64,000 bases of DNA from Desulfopila aestuarii DSM 18488 (GCF_900143695.1 NZ_FRFE01000020.1:1-64000), one strand, 5' to 3'; numbered from the stretch's first letter, positions 45,724-55,304 are shown. Notes: generated from the sequence alone by a model not told the origin. A program made the numbers and translations.

Positions 45724-46845
45724 ATGATAAGTGCTAGAAAATTGCGTGTCCTCGTCGTAGACGACACAATCGTTTACCGTAAATCTGTTTCAGATATCGT
45801 TGCTGAGATCTCCGGGGTCGAACTGGCTGGGGTTGCACATAACGGCAAAATTGCTCTTGATAAAATTGCCACAGTAAAGCCCGATCTCTTGACTCTCGAT
45901 ATCGAGATGCCGGTAATGAATGGCCTTGAGGTTCTTGCCGAACTCAAGAAAAAACACCCACAGATCGGTGTCATCATGCTCTCGACCTTGACAGCAGACG
46001 GCAGCGAAATGACTATGAAAGCCCTGGAACTTGGTGCCTTCGATTTTATTTTAAAACCGCAGAGCAAAAATCTCGTCGAAGGCAAAAAGGAAATCAGGCG
46101 CTTACTTGAACCGATCCTTGATGCCTATGCCAAATCGAAAAGTGGGAGACACTTGCGAACAGCGACGTCTTCACTGCCAAGAACTTCCACCACCACAAAT
46201 GGACTGACGCGACCTGCCGCCATCGCTGGTAGAGGGATGGTGAGACCTGCATCAGCTCTACGGCGGACCAAATCTGAAATCGTCACCATCGGCATTTCAA
46301 CCGGCGGACCAAATGCCCTGAATCATATGTTGCCGAAGCTTCCAGGCGATATCAATGTGCCGATTCTGATCGTTCAGCACATGCCACCGGTTTTTACGAA
46401 ATCACTGGCCTCAAGCCTCGATAAAAAATGTAAATTGACAGTAAAAGAGGCAGAGGACCGTGAACCTCTCCGACCTAATGTCGTCTACATTGCCCCTGGC
46501 GGGAAACAAATGAAGCTGGTTGCCGCTACCGACGGTACCCACCGTCTCATCAAGATAACCGACGATCCCCCAGAGAACAGCTGCAAACCGTCTGCTGACT
46601 ATCTCTTCCGGTCGATCGGCGATTATTATGTCGGACGTACCACCGCTGTTATCATGACCGGCATGGGTTCCGACGGCACGAAGGGCTTGGAAGTACTAAA
46701 AAACAAAGGTGCTCACATTATCGCTCAGGATGAAGCGTCCTGCGTGGTATACGGCATGCCAAAGGCGCCAACTGAACGTGGATATGCTGACATAGTTGTT
46801 CCGCTCGACAGAATCGCTGATGAAATTGTAAAAAGCGTGAAGTAG
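45724..46845 (+). CDS. cheB: Chemoreceptor methylesterase
   Basis: 373 residues. Receiver ~7-125 (VVDDT, LLTLDIEMPVMNG with the phosphorylated Asp, FILKP lysine). A Ser/Thr/Arg-rich linker of about 55 residues is longer than usual. The esterase domain ~183-373 has the catalytic Ser in GISTGGPNA, His in VQHMPP and Asp in MTGMGSDGTKG. It removes receptor methyl groups, or deamidates, when phosphorylated by CheA. No cheD lies nearby. Confidence 0.95.
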   Translation: MISARKLRVLVVDDTIVYRKSVSDIVAEISGVELAGVAHNGKIALDKIATVKPDLLTLDIEMPVMNGLEVLAELKKKHPQIGVIMLSTLTADGSEMTMKALELGAFDFILKPQSKNLVEGKKEIRRLLEPILDAYAKSKSGRHLRTATSSLPRTSTTTNGLTRPAAIAGRGMVRPASALRRTKSEIVTIGISTGGPNALNHMLPKLPGDINVPILIVQHMPPVFTKSLASSLDKKCKLTVKEAEDREPLRPNVVYIAPGGKQMKLVAATDGTHRLIKITDDPPENSCKPSADYLFRSIGDYYVGRTTAVIMTGMGSDGTKGLEVLKNKGAHIIAQDEASCVVYGMPKAPTERGYADIVVPLDRIADEIVKSVK

Positions 46846-46897
46846 CCGGCGCCTGAATCACTGCCGACTTTTTTGATGATTGGGAAGACGTACCGAT

Positions 46898-47734
46898 ATG
46901 ATAAAAATCTCACCAGACGAGCTCAAGGTTGTTGCTCAATACATCCATGATATATCTGGGATACATCTGGATCAGAGCAAGTCGTACCTCTTTGAGACGC
47001 GCTTGAGTTCTATTGCTGAGGCATCCGGCTGCTCTTCCTACCGGGAACTTCAACAGAAGGCCAAGCAGGACCCAGCCAAAAAGCTGGAACGGGCGATTAT
47101 TGATGCCATCACCACGAATGAGACGCTCTTTTTCCGTGATAAAGGGCCTTTTGAATTACTCCAGCACAAGCTTCTTCCTGAAATGATTGATGCCAGAACT
47201 CCAAAGTCCGGCATGATGAAGACCAACATCCGCATATGGAGCGCAGCCGCCTCCACCGGTCAGGAGCTTTACTCCATAGCAATCATCATCAAAGAATTGC
47301 TCCGAGACCTTTCAAAATATAACATATCCCTGCTTGGAACAGATATATCCGATGCGGCAATAGCCCAGGCAAGCTACGGCAAATACAATAAGTTCGAAAT
47401 TGAACGCGGTCTGGATAGAGCTGTTTTGCAAAAATATTTTTCCCTCTTTGGCGACTCCTGGAAGATAAAGGATGAGATTCGATCAATGGTGAATTTTCGT
47501 AAACTGAATCTCATGCAGCCATTTACCGCTCTTGGCAAATTCGACATCATCTTCTGTCGTAATGTCGCAATTTACTTTACCCTTCAGGATCGCACCAAGC
47601 TCTTTAACAAGATAGCCGACAGTCTGGCCGATGACGGCTATCTGGTAATTGGCTCCACCGAGTCGTTGACAGGGGTATGTAGCCGTTTCGTGCCCAAAAG
47701 GCATCTGCGCGCGATCTTCTATCAGAAGAGTTGA
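46898..47734 (+). CDS. cheR: Chemoreceptor methyltransferase
   Basis: About 278 residues. N-terminal helical domain (YLFETRLSSIAEASG), SAM domain with TTNETLFFRD, IWSAAASTGQELYSIAI (Cys of the common SAxxSxGEE pattern replaced by Ala), LLGTDISDAAIAQA and FDIIFCRNVAIYF. It methylates receptor glutamates. ATG at 46898 follows GGGAAG, and the frame is open from TTG at 46880. Confidence 0.93.
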   Translation: MIKISPDELKVVAQYIHDISGIHLDQSKSYLFETRLSSIAEASGCSSYRELQQKAKQDPAKKLERAIIDAITTNETLFFRDKGPFELLQHKLLPEMIDARTPKSGMMKTNIRIWSAAASTGQELYSIAIIIKELLRDLSKYNISLLGTDISDAAIAQASYGKYNKFEIERGLDRAVLQKYFSLFGDSWKIKDEIRSMVNFRKLNLMQPFTALGKFDIIFCRNVAIYFTLQDRTKLFNKIADSLADDGYLVIGSTESLTGVCSRFVPKRHLRAIFYQKS

Positions 47735-47857
47735 ACTGACAGACAATTTCAGAGGAAGGTAACAGAAACAGGCACAATCCGAATATCGCCCAGCAGAACC
47801 GCCGGTGTCACTCTGTCAGAAATTACCGGCACAAGATCAGCAAGGAGGAAAACTGCC

Positions 47858-48427
47858 ATGGAAAGCCTTACTATTCTAGTGGTCGATGATGACCCGGTCA
47901 TTCGGAGGCTCCTGCAGCAGCGCCTGAAAAATGAACACTATTCGGTCATGGTCGCCAATGACGGTTATCAGGCAGAACGGCTCCTGAAAAAACAGCATTT
48001 TGATGTCGTACTGACCGACCTGGTTATGCCTGGCGACATCGGCGGTATAGAAGTCTTAGAGATCACCAAAGAACTCAGCCCCGACACTGAGGTTGTACTT
48101 ATAACTGCTCACTCTTCGGTGGACACCGCTGTGGCGGCCATGAAAAAAGGCGCCGCCGACTATCTTGAAAAGCCGATTAACTTCGATGAACTTTTCCTCA
48201 GGATGGACAAGATCGCGAACCTGAAGTCCATTCTGAAAAGCGCCAAAGACATCGGCCAGGCCATGTCGATAACCGAAGCAGAAGCCGCCTCTACCATTCA
48301 AAATTTAGAAATGACTGTGGCAAAATTACAGACCAGGCTGGATGAGGTGGAAACCGCACTGCGAGACCGAACTAAGGCCGAGGATGAACGAATAGCAAAC
48401 GCTATCGATATTCTTACCGGAGAGTAG
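47858..48427 (+). CDS. Receiver-domain response regulator with coiled-coil tail
   Basis: 189 residues. Receiver ~4-120 with VVDDDP, Asp in VVLTDLVMPGD and Lys in YLEKPINFDEL. Residues ~140-180 form a predicted coiled coil (IQNLEMTVAKLQTRLDEVE) and there is no DNA-binding or enzyme domain. Strong ribosome site AAGGAGG. It comes last in the cheA-cheR run, separated from cheR by 123 bases. It may tether or modulate other chemotaxis proteins, but its target is unknown. Confidence 0.9.
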   Translation: MESLTILVVDDDPVIRRLLQQRLKNEHYSVMVANDGYQAERLLKKQHFDVVLTDLVMPGDIGGIEVLEITKELSPDTEVVLITAHSSVDTAVAAMKKGAADYLEKPINFDELFLRMDKIANLKSILKSAKDIGQAMSITEAEAASTIQNLEMTVAKLQTRLDEVETALRDRTKAEDERIANAIDILTGE

Positions 48428-48430
48428 TGG

Positions 48431-48465
48431 TGTTGCCGGCAGTTACGTGGAAACAGCCGGCAACA
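48431..48465. terminator. Hairpin between convergent genes
   Basis: TGTTGCCGGC (48431-48440) and GCCGGCAACA (48456-48465) form a perfect 10-bp stem between the response regulator and the pentapeptide gene, without a T-run. Confidence 0.5.
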
Positions 48466-48489
48466 TCAATAACAACAGATTCACTCTCG

Positions 48490-49677
48490 CTACTTCACCA
48501 TACCTGTCACGCCTGCCAGCTGAGTATCCTCAAAGATGGCACCCTCCAGATTTGCGCCCGTCAGATCACTTCCTGAAAGATCCGCCCGGTAGAGATCTGC
48601 TCCGCGCAGATCAGCATTCTGCAGATTTGCATTTTGAATCATTGCCCCTTTGAGATTACTTTTGCGGAGATTGGCTCCAGAGAGATTACAATCGCTCAGA
48701 TTGGCCTTTTCAAGATCGCCATTTTTCAAGCTGGCTCCTGAGAGATCCTGACCAGAGAGGTCGCAACCATAACATTTTTTTGAATCGAGCAGTTTTTCTT
48801 TGGCAACAGCCTTAGCATCAACAACAGGTTCTTCCTGCTCAACTTTCGGCTGGTCAACCGCTTGGGTCGCAACATCTTGCACTTCAGGAACTACAACTAC
48901 TGGAGCGACCTGCTCGGCAACAACCTCCGCCTTCTCTTCAACGGGTGACTGTTGTTCCTTTTCCTCGTGGGCAACTACAGGTAAGGCTTCGGTTGTTTCC
49001 TCAACGATTTTCTCTTTTCCAGTCTCCTCAGTAGTTTTTTCGCTTGCAACCTCTTCACTGGGAAGCGGTGGGCTGGCTACTTCCGGTGTTGCTGGCTGCT
49101 CCGGCTCATCTATCTCGACTATATCTTCACCAATGTCACCGCTTTTTTCCTGAGCAACCTCTACTTCTTCTGCTACCGGAGGTGCTTCGGCAGGTTCTTC
49201 TTGTGCGACCTGCTCAACATGAACGCCCTCAACGGGTTCAGAATCTTCCTGAACAACAACCTGTGATTCCTCAGCCTTTTCGTTGTTATCAGGATCCTGC
49301 AAAAGAGCCCCAACCACATAAGCCCCATCCAGGGTAGTTTCCGTCATTCGTGCACCGCGAAGATCGGCCCCCGCCAGATCAGCACCACCAAATGCTGCAC
49401 CCTGCAGATTGCAGTTTTTCAGGTTGGCACCAGCCAGGTTAGCAAGTTGCAATTTTGCACCGGTTAAGTCAGAACCTTCGAGATCGGCCCCTTCCAGGTC
49501 AGCTCGATTGAGATTCACACCCTGAAGAGCACATTCCCTGCAACTTTTTGTTTTCAGGAGGGTCGTTAGATTGTCATTCACATTCTCGCCAGCGAAGGCC
49601 TTGGAGGTTACCACCAGGGGTACGCAAAGAAGCGCAGCTATTACGATAATGTTCTTTACACCATATTGTTTTTTCAT
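48490..49677 (-). CDS. Secreted protein with two pentapeptide-repeat blocks
   Basis: 395 residues. Signal peptide ~1-29 (cleavage near AFA-GEN). First pentapeptide block ~47-125 (A(D/N)L-type, for example LNRADLEGADLEGSDLTGA). A Glu/Val/Pro/Ala-rich linker follows for about 170 residues. The second block ~300-390 is similar. Each block is preceded by a Cys cap: KTKSCRECALQG and DSKKCYGCDLSG. Pentapeptide repeats form right-handed quadrilateral beta-helices. Here two probably hang on a flexible acidic spacer in the periplasm or outside the cell. Function is unknown. Confidence 0.85.
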   Translation of the reverse strand: MKKQYGVKNIIVIAALLCVPLVVTSKAFAGENVNDNLTTLLKTKSCRECALQGVNLNRADLEGADLEGSDLTGAKLQLANLAGANLKNCNLQGAAFGGADLAGADLRGARMTETTLDGAYVVGALLQDPDNNEKAEESQVVVQEDSEPVEGVHVEQVAQEEPAEAPPVAEEVEVAQEKSGDIGEDIVEIDEPEQPATPEVASPPLPSEEVASEKTTEETGKEKIVEETTEALPVVAHEEKEQQSPVEEKAEVVAEQVAPVVVVPEVQDVATQAVDQPKVEQEEPVVDAKAVAKEKLLDSKKCYGCDLSGQDLSGASLKNGDLEKANLSDCNLSGANLRKSNLKGAMIQNANLQNADLRGADLYRADLSGSDLTGANLEGAIFEDTQLAGVTGMVK

Positions 49678-49868
49678 ATTTCCCCGTAATAAATACTATT
49701 AATGCAATTGTAAACAGTTCGACAAACACCTTAAACCAGCCATATGGTACATGAGATAACCAGAAAGCAAAACTCTTGTTTTCATCACATCAGAGCATGG
49801 AAACCGAACCATCCAGAATGATGAGAGATGATCGAATCCGTGTTATCGCCTTCTTTGCCATAGCAGCA

Positions 49869-50360
49869 TCAGTGGGTGTCCCTCCGCCATTGCCAGGGGG
49901 CAACTTGTTTTTTCACCTTCCATAAACCACGTTGTTCAAAACGAGCTTTGCTCTCTAACGACTTCCATTCGTCACAAATGGATTCGCGGCAATAATGCTT
50001 GTACACCCAGGCTGCCCCCCGCCTCACCAATTCTTCATTTACATTTAAATTTCCCTGATAGACGACACCTACATATCGACCATAGCTGTCACGCGTTCTC
50101 ACAACCACCTGAGCATTTTTATTCAAAAGAAGCGCTTTACTCAGTTTTTGGGCATTGGCTCCATACGGTTGGCCATACTCGGGACAATCAATCCCCCAGA
50201 GCCGAACCTCATATTTTCTTTTTCCTTCCCTTACAATAAGCGAATCGCCATCTATTACCTTTTCCACCCTACCGCGTAATATCCTTCCAGCATCCATCCC
50301 GAAACTGGTAACAGTTAGAATAAACAGGATAAATGTCTGGATAATCAACATTAGTCTCAT
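49869..50360 (-). CDS. Secreted thermonuclease-like (SNase) nuclease
   Basis: 163 residues with a short N-terminal hydrophobic segment (~4-18). SNase fold: VEKVIDGDSLIV, YEVRLWGIDCPEYGQPYG with the first catalytic Arg, DSYGRYVGVVYQ with the second Arg, and VNEELVRRGAAWVY. It probably cuts nucleic acids in the periplasm or outside the cell. It ends in a short basic tail. It follows no obvious operon. Confidence 0.9.
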   Translation of the reverse strand: MRLMLIIQTFILFILTVTSFGMDAGRILRGRVEKVIDGDSLIVREGKRKYEVRLWGIDCPEYGQPYGANAQKLSKALLLNKNAQVVVRTRDSYGRYVGVVYQGNLNVNEELVRRGAAWVYKHYCRESICDEWKSLESKARFEQRGLWKVKKQVAPWQWRRDTH

Positions 50361-50669
50361 GTTTCACATAAATAAAGTCAATTTTCCGCCACCATGCGAC
50401 TTTGTAGCACTTCAAAGGGGCTCTGTTTTCACCAGATATATGGCCCAGGGTCACACGTTGTTTAATGTTTTTTTGTTAAATGATATCTGTTCATTGTTCT
50501 TTTGTTATGATAATGTTGAAAATATCACAAGTGTCAAAAAACAGTCACAAACACCTTGCAAGCTCTAATGTTATGTCATTTCATGTCATTAACCATTATT
50601 GTTGATCTTGCAATTTACATGATTGCGACACGGTAACCAATTGAAAAACTTACTTTCGCCGAGCCCGCC
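50361..50669. other. 309-base AT-rich region upstream of the nuclease and cNMP genes
   Basis: It separates divergent genes. No convincing promoter pair, RNA or gene was recognised. Confidence 0.35.
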
Positions 50670-51164
50670 ATGTCACAGAAACAACTCTCAGAAACGGAAG
50701 AGGATACCAGAAATTTTCTATTGCATCTTCCGGTATTTGACAGCTTCGACACCGATGAGCTGACACTCCTTGCCAAACATATGAGTTACGTGCACTTGCA
50801 ACGTGGTGAGTATCTTTTCATGGAAGGTGATAAAGGTAATTTCATGGGCTTTGTTGTCCAGGGATTGCTTGAGGTAATGAAAAAGTCAGACACCGGTCAA
50901 AACATCGTCATTGCCCGACTCACCAAGGGGAATTCCATAGGCGAAATGGCGTTAATTGACAAATCGCCACGCTCGGCAACGGTGGTTGCCAAGCAACCAA
51001 CTACCATGGTCACACTCACCGACAAAGGTTTCGATCTGCTGACTGAACGTTCTCCAATTCTCGGTGTCAAAGTGATCCAGAAAGTTGCACGGCTCTTGAG
51101 CCTCTATATGCGCCGAACCTCGAGTCGGCTAGCCGACCTCATGCAGTCGGATCCGAACCTTTAA
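50670..51164 (+). CDS. Stand-alone cyclic-nucleotide-binding protein
   Basis: 164 residues, almost only a cNMP-binding domain: LLHLPVFDSFDTDELTLLAKHM at the start and phosphate cassette SIGEMALIDKSPRSATVVA (~91-109). There is a C-terminal helix but no helix-turn-helix. It could sense cAMP or c-di-GMP and act through protein contact. It precedes the FleQ-like activator by 113 bases on the same strand, so a role in flagellar control is possible. Confidence 0.8.
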   Translation: MSQKQLSETEEDTRNFLLHLPVFDSFDTDELTLLAKHMSYVHLQRGEYLFMEGDKGNFMGFVVQGLLEVMKKSDTGQNIVIARLTKGNSIGEMALIDKSPRSATVVAKQPTTMVTLTDKGFDLLTERSPILGVKVIQKVARLLSLYMRRTSSRLADLMQSDPNL

Positions 51165-51277
51165 AAGACACGCGCTTGTCTGCTGCTCAGATAGTCGAGT
51201 GAACGACTGATTGTCTTACTTGATATCAGCAGATTTTTTCATTTTCATCTCTTTTTGCAAATCATCTGGTTGTATTT

Positions 51278-52765
51278 ATGGCTTCAACACCGTCCATCAT
51301 CATCGCGGCTCCCCAAACACCTGACAGTCAGGTACTTGCCAACCATATCCGCGACAAATTCAATGCTGCAATTCGGATGACAGCAGTATCAGCAGAATTG
51401 CGTGGTTACCTTGATGTAGATTGTCCGGACATCCTTATTGTCGATATTTCAGCGAAATTACCGGAACAGGGAATAGAGATGGTCCGCGAGCTACGCCGTT
51501 CCCATCCCGCCATCATTATTTTGCCGCTCATTCCCGCCAGTCGCAGAGAACTGGTGAAACAGCTGCTCAGCCTAGATGTCTTTTTGTATCTCTACACCCC
51601 CATCGAACCGGCTGAAACAACCATTGCCATAACCCGAGCCCTCGAACATCTAAAGTCTCAGCCTAAAAATTCCACGTCACCGCAACCTCGCGAGGATGTC
51701 AATTTTCACGGCATGATCGGCTCTTGTCGCACCATGCTACGCCTGTTTGACCTCATCACCAGAGTGGCTGAAGACGACGATTCGACCGTGCTCATCCGAG
51801 GCGAATCCGGCACTGGCAAGGAGATGGTCGCCAAGGCCATTCATGCCCAGAGTTCAAGAAGTGGAAAGAATTTTGTCCCTGTCAATTGCGCGGCCATTCC
51901 TGATGACCTGCTCGAAAGCGAACTGTTTGGTTACACCAAAGGGGCGTTCACCGGGGCCAGCAGCAACAAGATCGGGCGAATCCAGTATGCGGATGGCGGC
52001 ACCCTTTTTCTCGATGAAATTGGGGATATGAAGCCGACACTCCAGGCCAAGCTGCTGCGTGTCCTGCAGGAAAAGGAATTTGAACCGGTAGGTGGCTTGA
52101 AACCGATTCCTGTGGACACTAGAGTCCTTGCCGCCACTCATTGCGATCTTGAACAGCTGGTCAGCGAAGGACGATTTCGCGAAGACCTGTATTACCGGCT
52201 CAGCGTTGTGCCATTAAACATCCCGGCATTAAAAGACCGACGTGAAGATATCCCCCTGCTTATCGATAGTTTTGTCCATGGTATTACAGGCAAACGAAAC
52301 AGGGAACCTTTCACCTTCTCCGAAGCCGCCCTTCTCGCTCTTATGAATTTTGAATGGCGTGGCAATGTTCGCGAGCTCGAAAACCTGGTGCAGCACATGT
52401 CAATTCTCTTTGGCGGCCGACAGGTTGAATTTGATGATCTTCCAGATAAATTTCATCATTTACGAGAGCTCGTTGCGAGTATCATGGCAGAGCCATCCAC
52501 CGACCTTGCTCCTACAGGGAAACCTGCCGAATCGTCTGAAGAAAATCTTGCTCAAGCAACGAATTCGATAGAAAATATCCCCTGGCATGAAGGTCAGGTA
52601 GATTTCAGAGAACTGATCAACAGTTTTGAGACTGAACTCATAGTGCATGCAATGAAGCTTACTGACGGTAACAAAAAGGAAGCAGCCCGTCTGCTCAATC
52701 TCAAACGAACCACACTTTTGGAAAAAATTAAGAAAAAATCGTTAAACAGTCTTTGGGGAGAATGA
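51278..52765 (+). CDS. FleQ/FlrA-like sigma-54 activator of flagellar genes
   Basis: 495 residues. N-terminal receiver-like domain ~5-125 in which the acidic pair (here IIIAAPQTP) and the conserved Lys (here LYTPIEP) are missing while one Asp (ILIVDIS) remains. AAA+ domain ~143-375 with Walker A GESGTGKE, the sigma-54 contact loop GAFTGAS, Walker B LFLDEIGD and the R-finger region. C-terminal Fis-type helix-turn-helix KKEAARLLNLKRTTLLEKIK, the form seen in FleQ/FlrA. A master flagellar regulator role is inferred. A sigma-54-type promoter precedes the flagellar operon at 57503. Confidence 0.88.
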   Translation: MASTPSIIIAAPQTPDSQVLANHIRDKFNAAIRMTAVSAELRGYLDVDCPDILIVDISAKLPEQGIEMVRELRRSHPAIIILPLIPASRRELVKQLLSLDVFLYLYTPIEPAETTIAITRALEHLKSQPKNSTSPQPREDVNFHGMIGSCRTMLRLFDLITRVAEDDDSTVLIRGESGTGKEMVAKAIHAQSSRSGKNFVPVNCAAIPDDLLESELFGYTKGAFTGASSNKIGRIQYADGGTLFLDEIGDMKPTLQAKLLRVLQEKEFEPVGGLKPIPVDTRVLAATHCDLEQLVSEGRFREDLYYRLSVVPLNIPALKDRREDIPLLIDSFVHGITGKRNREPFTFSEAALLALMNFEWRGNVRELENLVQHMSILFGGRQVEFDDLPDKFHHLRELVASIMAEPSTDLAPTGKPAESSEENLAQATNSIENIPWHEGQVDFRELINSFETELIVHAMKLTDGNKKEAARLLNLKRTTLLEKIKKKSLNSLWGE

Positions 52766-52799
52766 GTCATTCGCGCTTTATTATAGGCCTTCTAAGGGA

Positions 52800-55304
52800 T
52801 CAGGCGGCCATCTGAACCAGGTTATTTTCTAGGTTTTCCTGAATATCTTCAGCGCTCGCAGGGGTAAGCAGGATATCATTTACTCCGTACTTCACCGCCT
52901 TTATAACACGGCTGCGGGTCCAGTCGGGTCCGGCTGCGATAAGCGGCAGCGAGCAGGAAGAACTTATCTTTATCGCAATACCAAAAGCCTGCTCATTCAC
53001 TTCCCGCATCACAATATAAACCGCTTTCAGCTCCTGGGTGATAGCATTTTTAATGTTATCTTTAAAAGAAACCTGCCTTATGGTAAATCCCCGTTTCTCT
53101 GCGACAGCCACTAACCTTGCCGCTTCAAACTCATCATCGCTGATAACCAGGATATCGACAGGTACATGCTGAACGGTTGGAGATACCTCCCGCGGCGGAG
53201 AAGCAGGTTGAACCGGCTCCGGCTCTGGCATGACTTCCTGCCTCGAATCCAGCATCAACATTTCCGCCGGAAAAAGCAGATGAACCTTGCCTTTGGCATG
53301 CCCCTCAACACCCAGGGACATGGTACTCATGTAGTATTCAACATCAGGGATCGGCTCACCGGAGTCAATATCGACTTTCATCGGCACAACCACCCCAAGC
53401 TCATTTTTGACAAACCGAATTTTCGCCAGATACTGCTCTTCGAAAACCGCTGTATATACTCCTGAAATTATATTGGCAATTTCACCAAAGGCGTCACGAC
53501 TGTCTTCACTGAACTCTTCATCAACCACTACCGACTCAAGCTCGGCGGGGGGCAGCATGATCAAAACGCCGCCAAGATGAATGGCATCTTTTAAACTGAG
53601 AAAAAGATAACTTTTATCCTCAAGTTCACCAACCACATCAAAGTTGGTGACCACCTGCTTACCGCTTGCCACATCAAAGAAAAATTCTTCCTTGGTGATA
53701 TGCCGGTTTTCCATTTCGGTAAAGGTAACCTCTGCCCCCAGAAGCGCGCCCACCTCCTCCTGCATCTTCTTGCGGCACTCTTTCAGCAGCTTATCTACAC
53801 GTTTCCGGTGCTTGCCAACGTCAAACTTTGGATCACGTGGAGGTCCCTTTCGTTCATCTGCTGGAGCAACCACCGGAGCAGCTTGGGGTTCCTCCGTTTT
53901 TTCAACAACTGCTTTTGGGGCTGCTGCAGGTTCGTCGACGGAGGCAGCCTGTGCCTGCTCTGGTTGCGCATCCAGCTGGAACAGGGATGCAGGTAAAAGC
54001 ATCCTCACTCTTCCAAGGTGGTCACCGTCGGCCGTGAGCGACATACTGCTCATATAATATGTCAGATCTGGACAAGGCTCGTCTGAAGCGACATCCACTT
54101 TCAAGGGCACAACTTGTTGCATCCCTTTCTTGATAAAGCGGATTTTCTCCGGATACTGTTCCTCAAACATCAAGGTGTATACTCCGGAAATGATATTGGC
54201 TACTTCACCGAAGGCATCACGCGCATCCTCACCAAAATCTTCATCGATTACGACATTTTCCAATTCGGTAGGTGGCAGCATGATAAGAATGCCGCCTAGC
54301 TGAATGGCGTCTTTAAGGTCGGTGAAAAAGTAGCTTTTACCTTGAAGATCACCAACGATCTCCATATCGGTGACCACCTGTTTTCGCTGCAACTCTTCAA
54401 AAAAAAGATCTTCTTTTGATATCAACCGGTTGTCAATTTCAGAGAATTTCACCTCAACACCTAACAGTGAAGAGAGATCTTCTCCCAGCTTTTTCTCACA
54501 GAGTTCAAGCAGCTTATCTATACGCTTTTTATTTTTTTGCGCATCGCCTGGCTTTCGGGGTACAGCTGAGGCGGTTTGTGGTGAAGCGACATCCTCCGCT
54601 ATGGAAGATGTTGCGATAACGGCTTCGGGGGGTTCAGGAATGGCAGCGATAGAGGACTCAGTTGCTTCATCGGTCGGCGAAGCAACAGGTTCGGAGGATT
54701 CGACCTGGGGCGGTTCGGCGACTTCTTTCTCCTTCGGCAGTAATCCTAACGGAGCTGCCGGCATAAGCATATGGATATCGCCCATCTGCCGCCCCTCCAG
54801 TTTCATGGAACAGGAGACTTGATAGTAAGGCTGATCGGGGATGGGTTCGGGGCCGGCAATATCCACCTTTACCGGGATAACGACCTGTTGCGCCTTACGT
54901 ACAAAACGAAAGGCGTTGCTGTGCATCTCTTCAAAGGTTTTGGTATATGCGCCGGCAACGATATTGGCAATCTCGCCGTATGAATCTTCGGTCTCCCCTG
55001 TATATTCCTCGCGCCCGACCACCTCTTCAAGTTCACTGTCGGGAAGCATAATGAGGGTTCCACCGAGGCGAATGGCATCCTTGATGCCAATAACCAAACA
55101 ACCAACTCCCTCAACCTCGCCGGCCAGATCGATTCGGGCAACAACCTGCTTGCCGGCAACGCTATCAAAAAACTTCTCTTTACTGACGAGATCATTGTGG
55201 GAATCGCCGAGGGAGAACTCCACACCCAGCAGAACCTTGATCTCCTCCGCTACCTGTTCATGTACAGCAGAGAGGATTTTATCGATGCGTTTTTTTGCGT
55301 CCAT
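52800..55304 (-). CDS. Triple CheC/FliY-like protein with degenerate receiver
   Basis: 834 residues. Three homologous modules, about 4-190, 258-445 and 500-686, each begin (K/R)R(I/V)DK(I/L)L and contain a CheC/CheX/FliY-type ExxN centre: E111/N114, E367/N370 and E608/N611, within D(S/A)(Y/F)GE(I/V)ANI. Modules 2 and 3 are nearly parallel in sequence, and module 1 is more divergent. Pro/Ala/Glu-rich linkers join them. Residues ~716-834 look like a receiver, but the phospho-acceptor Asp and the conserved Lys are absent. It lies in the minus-strand cheY-cheX-cheX group, after a terminator. It could dephosphorylate CheY-P or bind it at several sites. I know no established protein of this layout. 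Confidence 0.78.
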   Translation of the reverse strand: MDAKKRIDKILSAVHEQVAEEIKVLLGVEFSLGDSHNDLVSKEKFFDSVAGKQVVARIDLAGEVEGVGCLVIGIKDAIRLGGTLIMLPDSELEEVVGREEYTGETEDSYGEIANIVAGAYTKTFEEMHSNAFRFVRKAQQVVIPVKVDIAGPEPIPDQPYYQVSCSMKLEGRQMGDIHMLMPAAPLGLLPKEKEVAEPPQVESSEPVASPTDEATESSIAAIPEPPEAVIATSSIAEDVASPQTASAVPRKPGDAQKNKKRIDKLLELCEKKLGEDLSSLLGVEVKFSEIDNRLISKEDLFFEELQRKQVVTDMEIVGDLQGKSYFFTDLKDAIQLGGILIMLPPTELENVVIDEDFGEDARDAFGEVANIISGVYTLMFEEQYPEKIRFIKKGMQQVVPLKVDVASDEPCPDLTYYMSSMSLTADGDHLGRVRMLLPASLFQLDAQPEQAQAASVDEPAAAPKAVVEKTEEPQAAPVVAPADERKGPPRDPKFDVGKHRKRVDKLLKECRKKMQEEVGALLGAEVTFTEMENRHITKEEFFFDVASGKQVVTNFDVVGELEDKSYLFLSLKDAIHLGGVLIMLPPAELESVVVDEEFSEDSRDAFGEIANIISGVYTAVFEEQYLAKIRFVKNELGVVVPMKVDIDSGEPIPDVEYYMSTMSLGVEGHAKGKVHLLFPAEMLMLDSRQEVMPEPEPVQPASPPREVSPTVQHVPVDILVISDDEFEAARLVAVAEKRGFTIRQVSFKDNIKNAITQELKAVYIVMREVNEQAFGIAIKISSSCSLPLIAAGPDWTRSRVIKAVKYGVNDILLTPASAEDIQENLENNLVQMAA

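Noticed and set aside
48800-49153. Ser/Thr-rich plus-strand frame opposite the pentapeptide gene
   Set aside because: Low-complexity antisense of the Glu/Val/Pro linker. A typical shadow.
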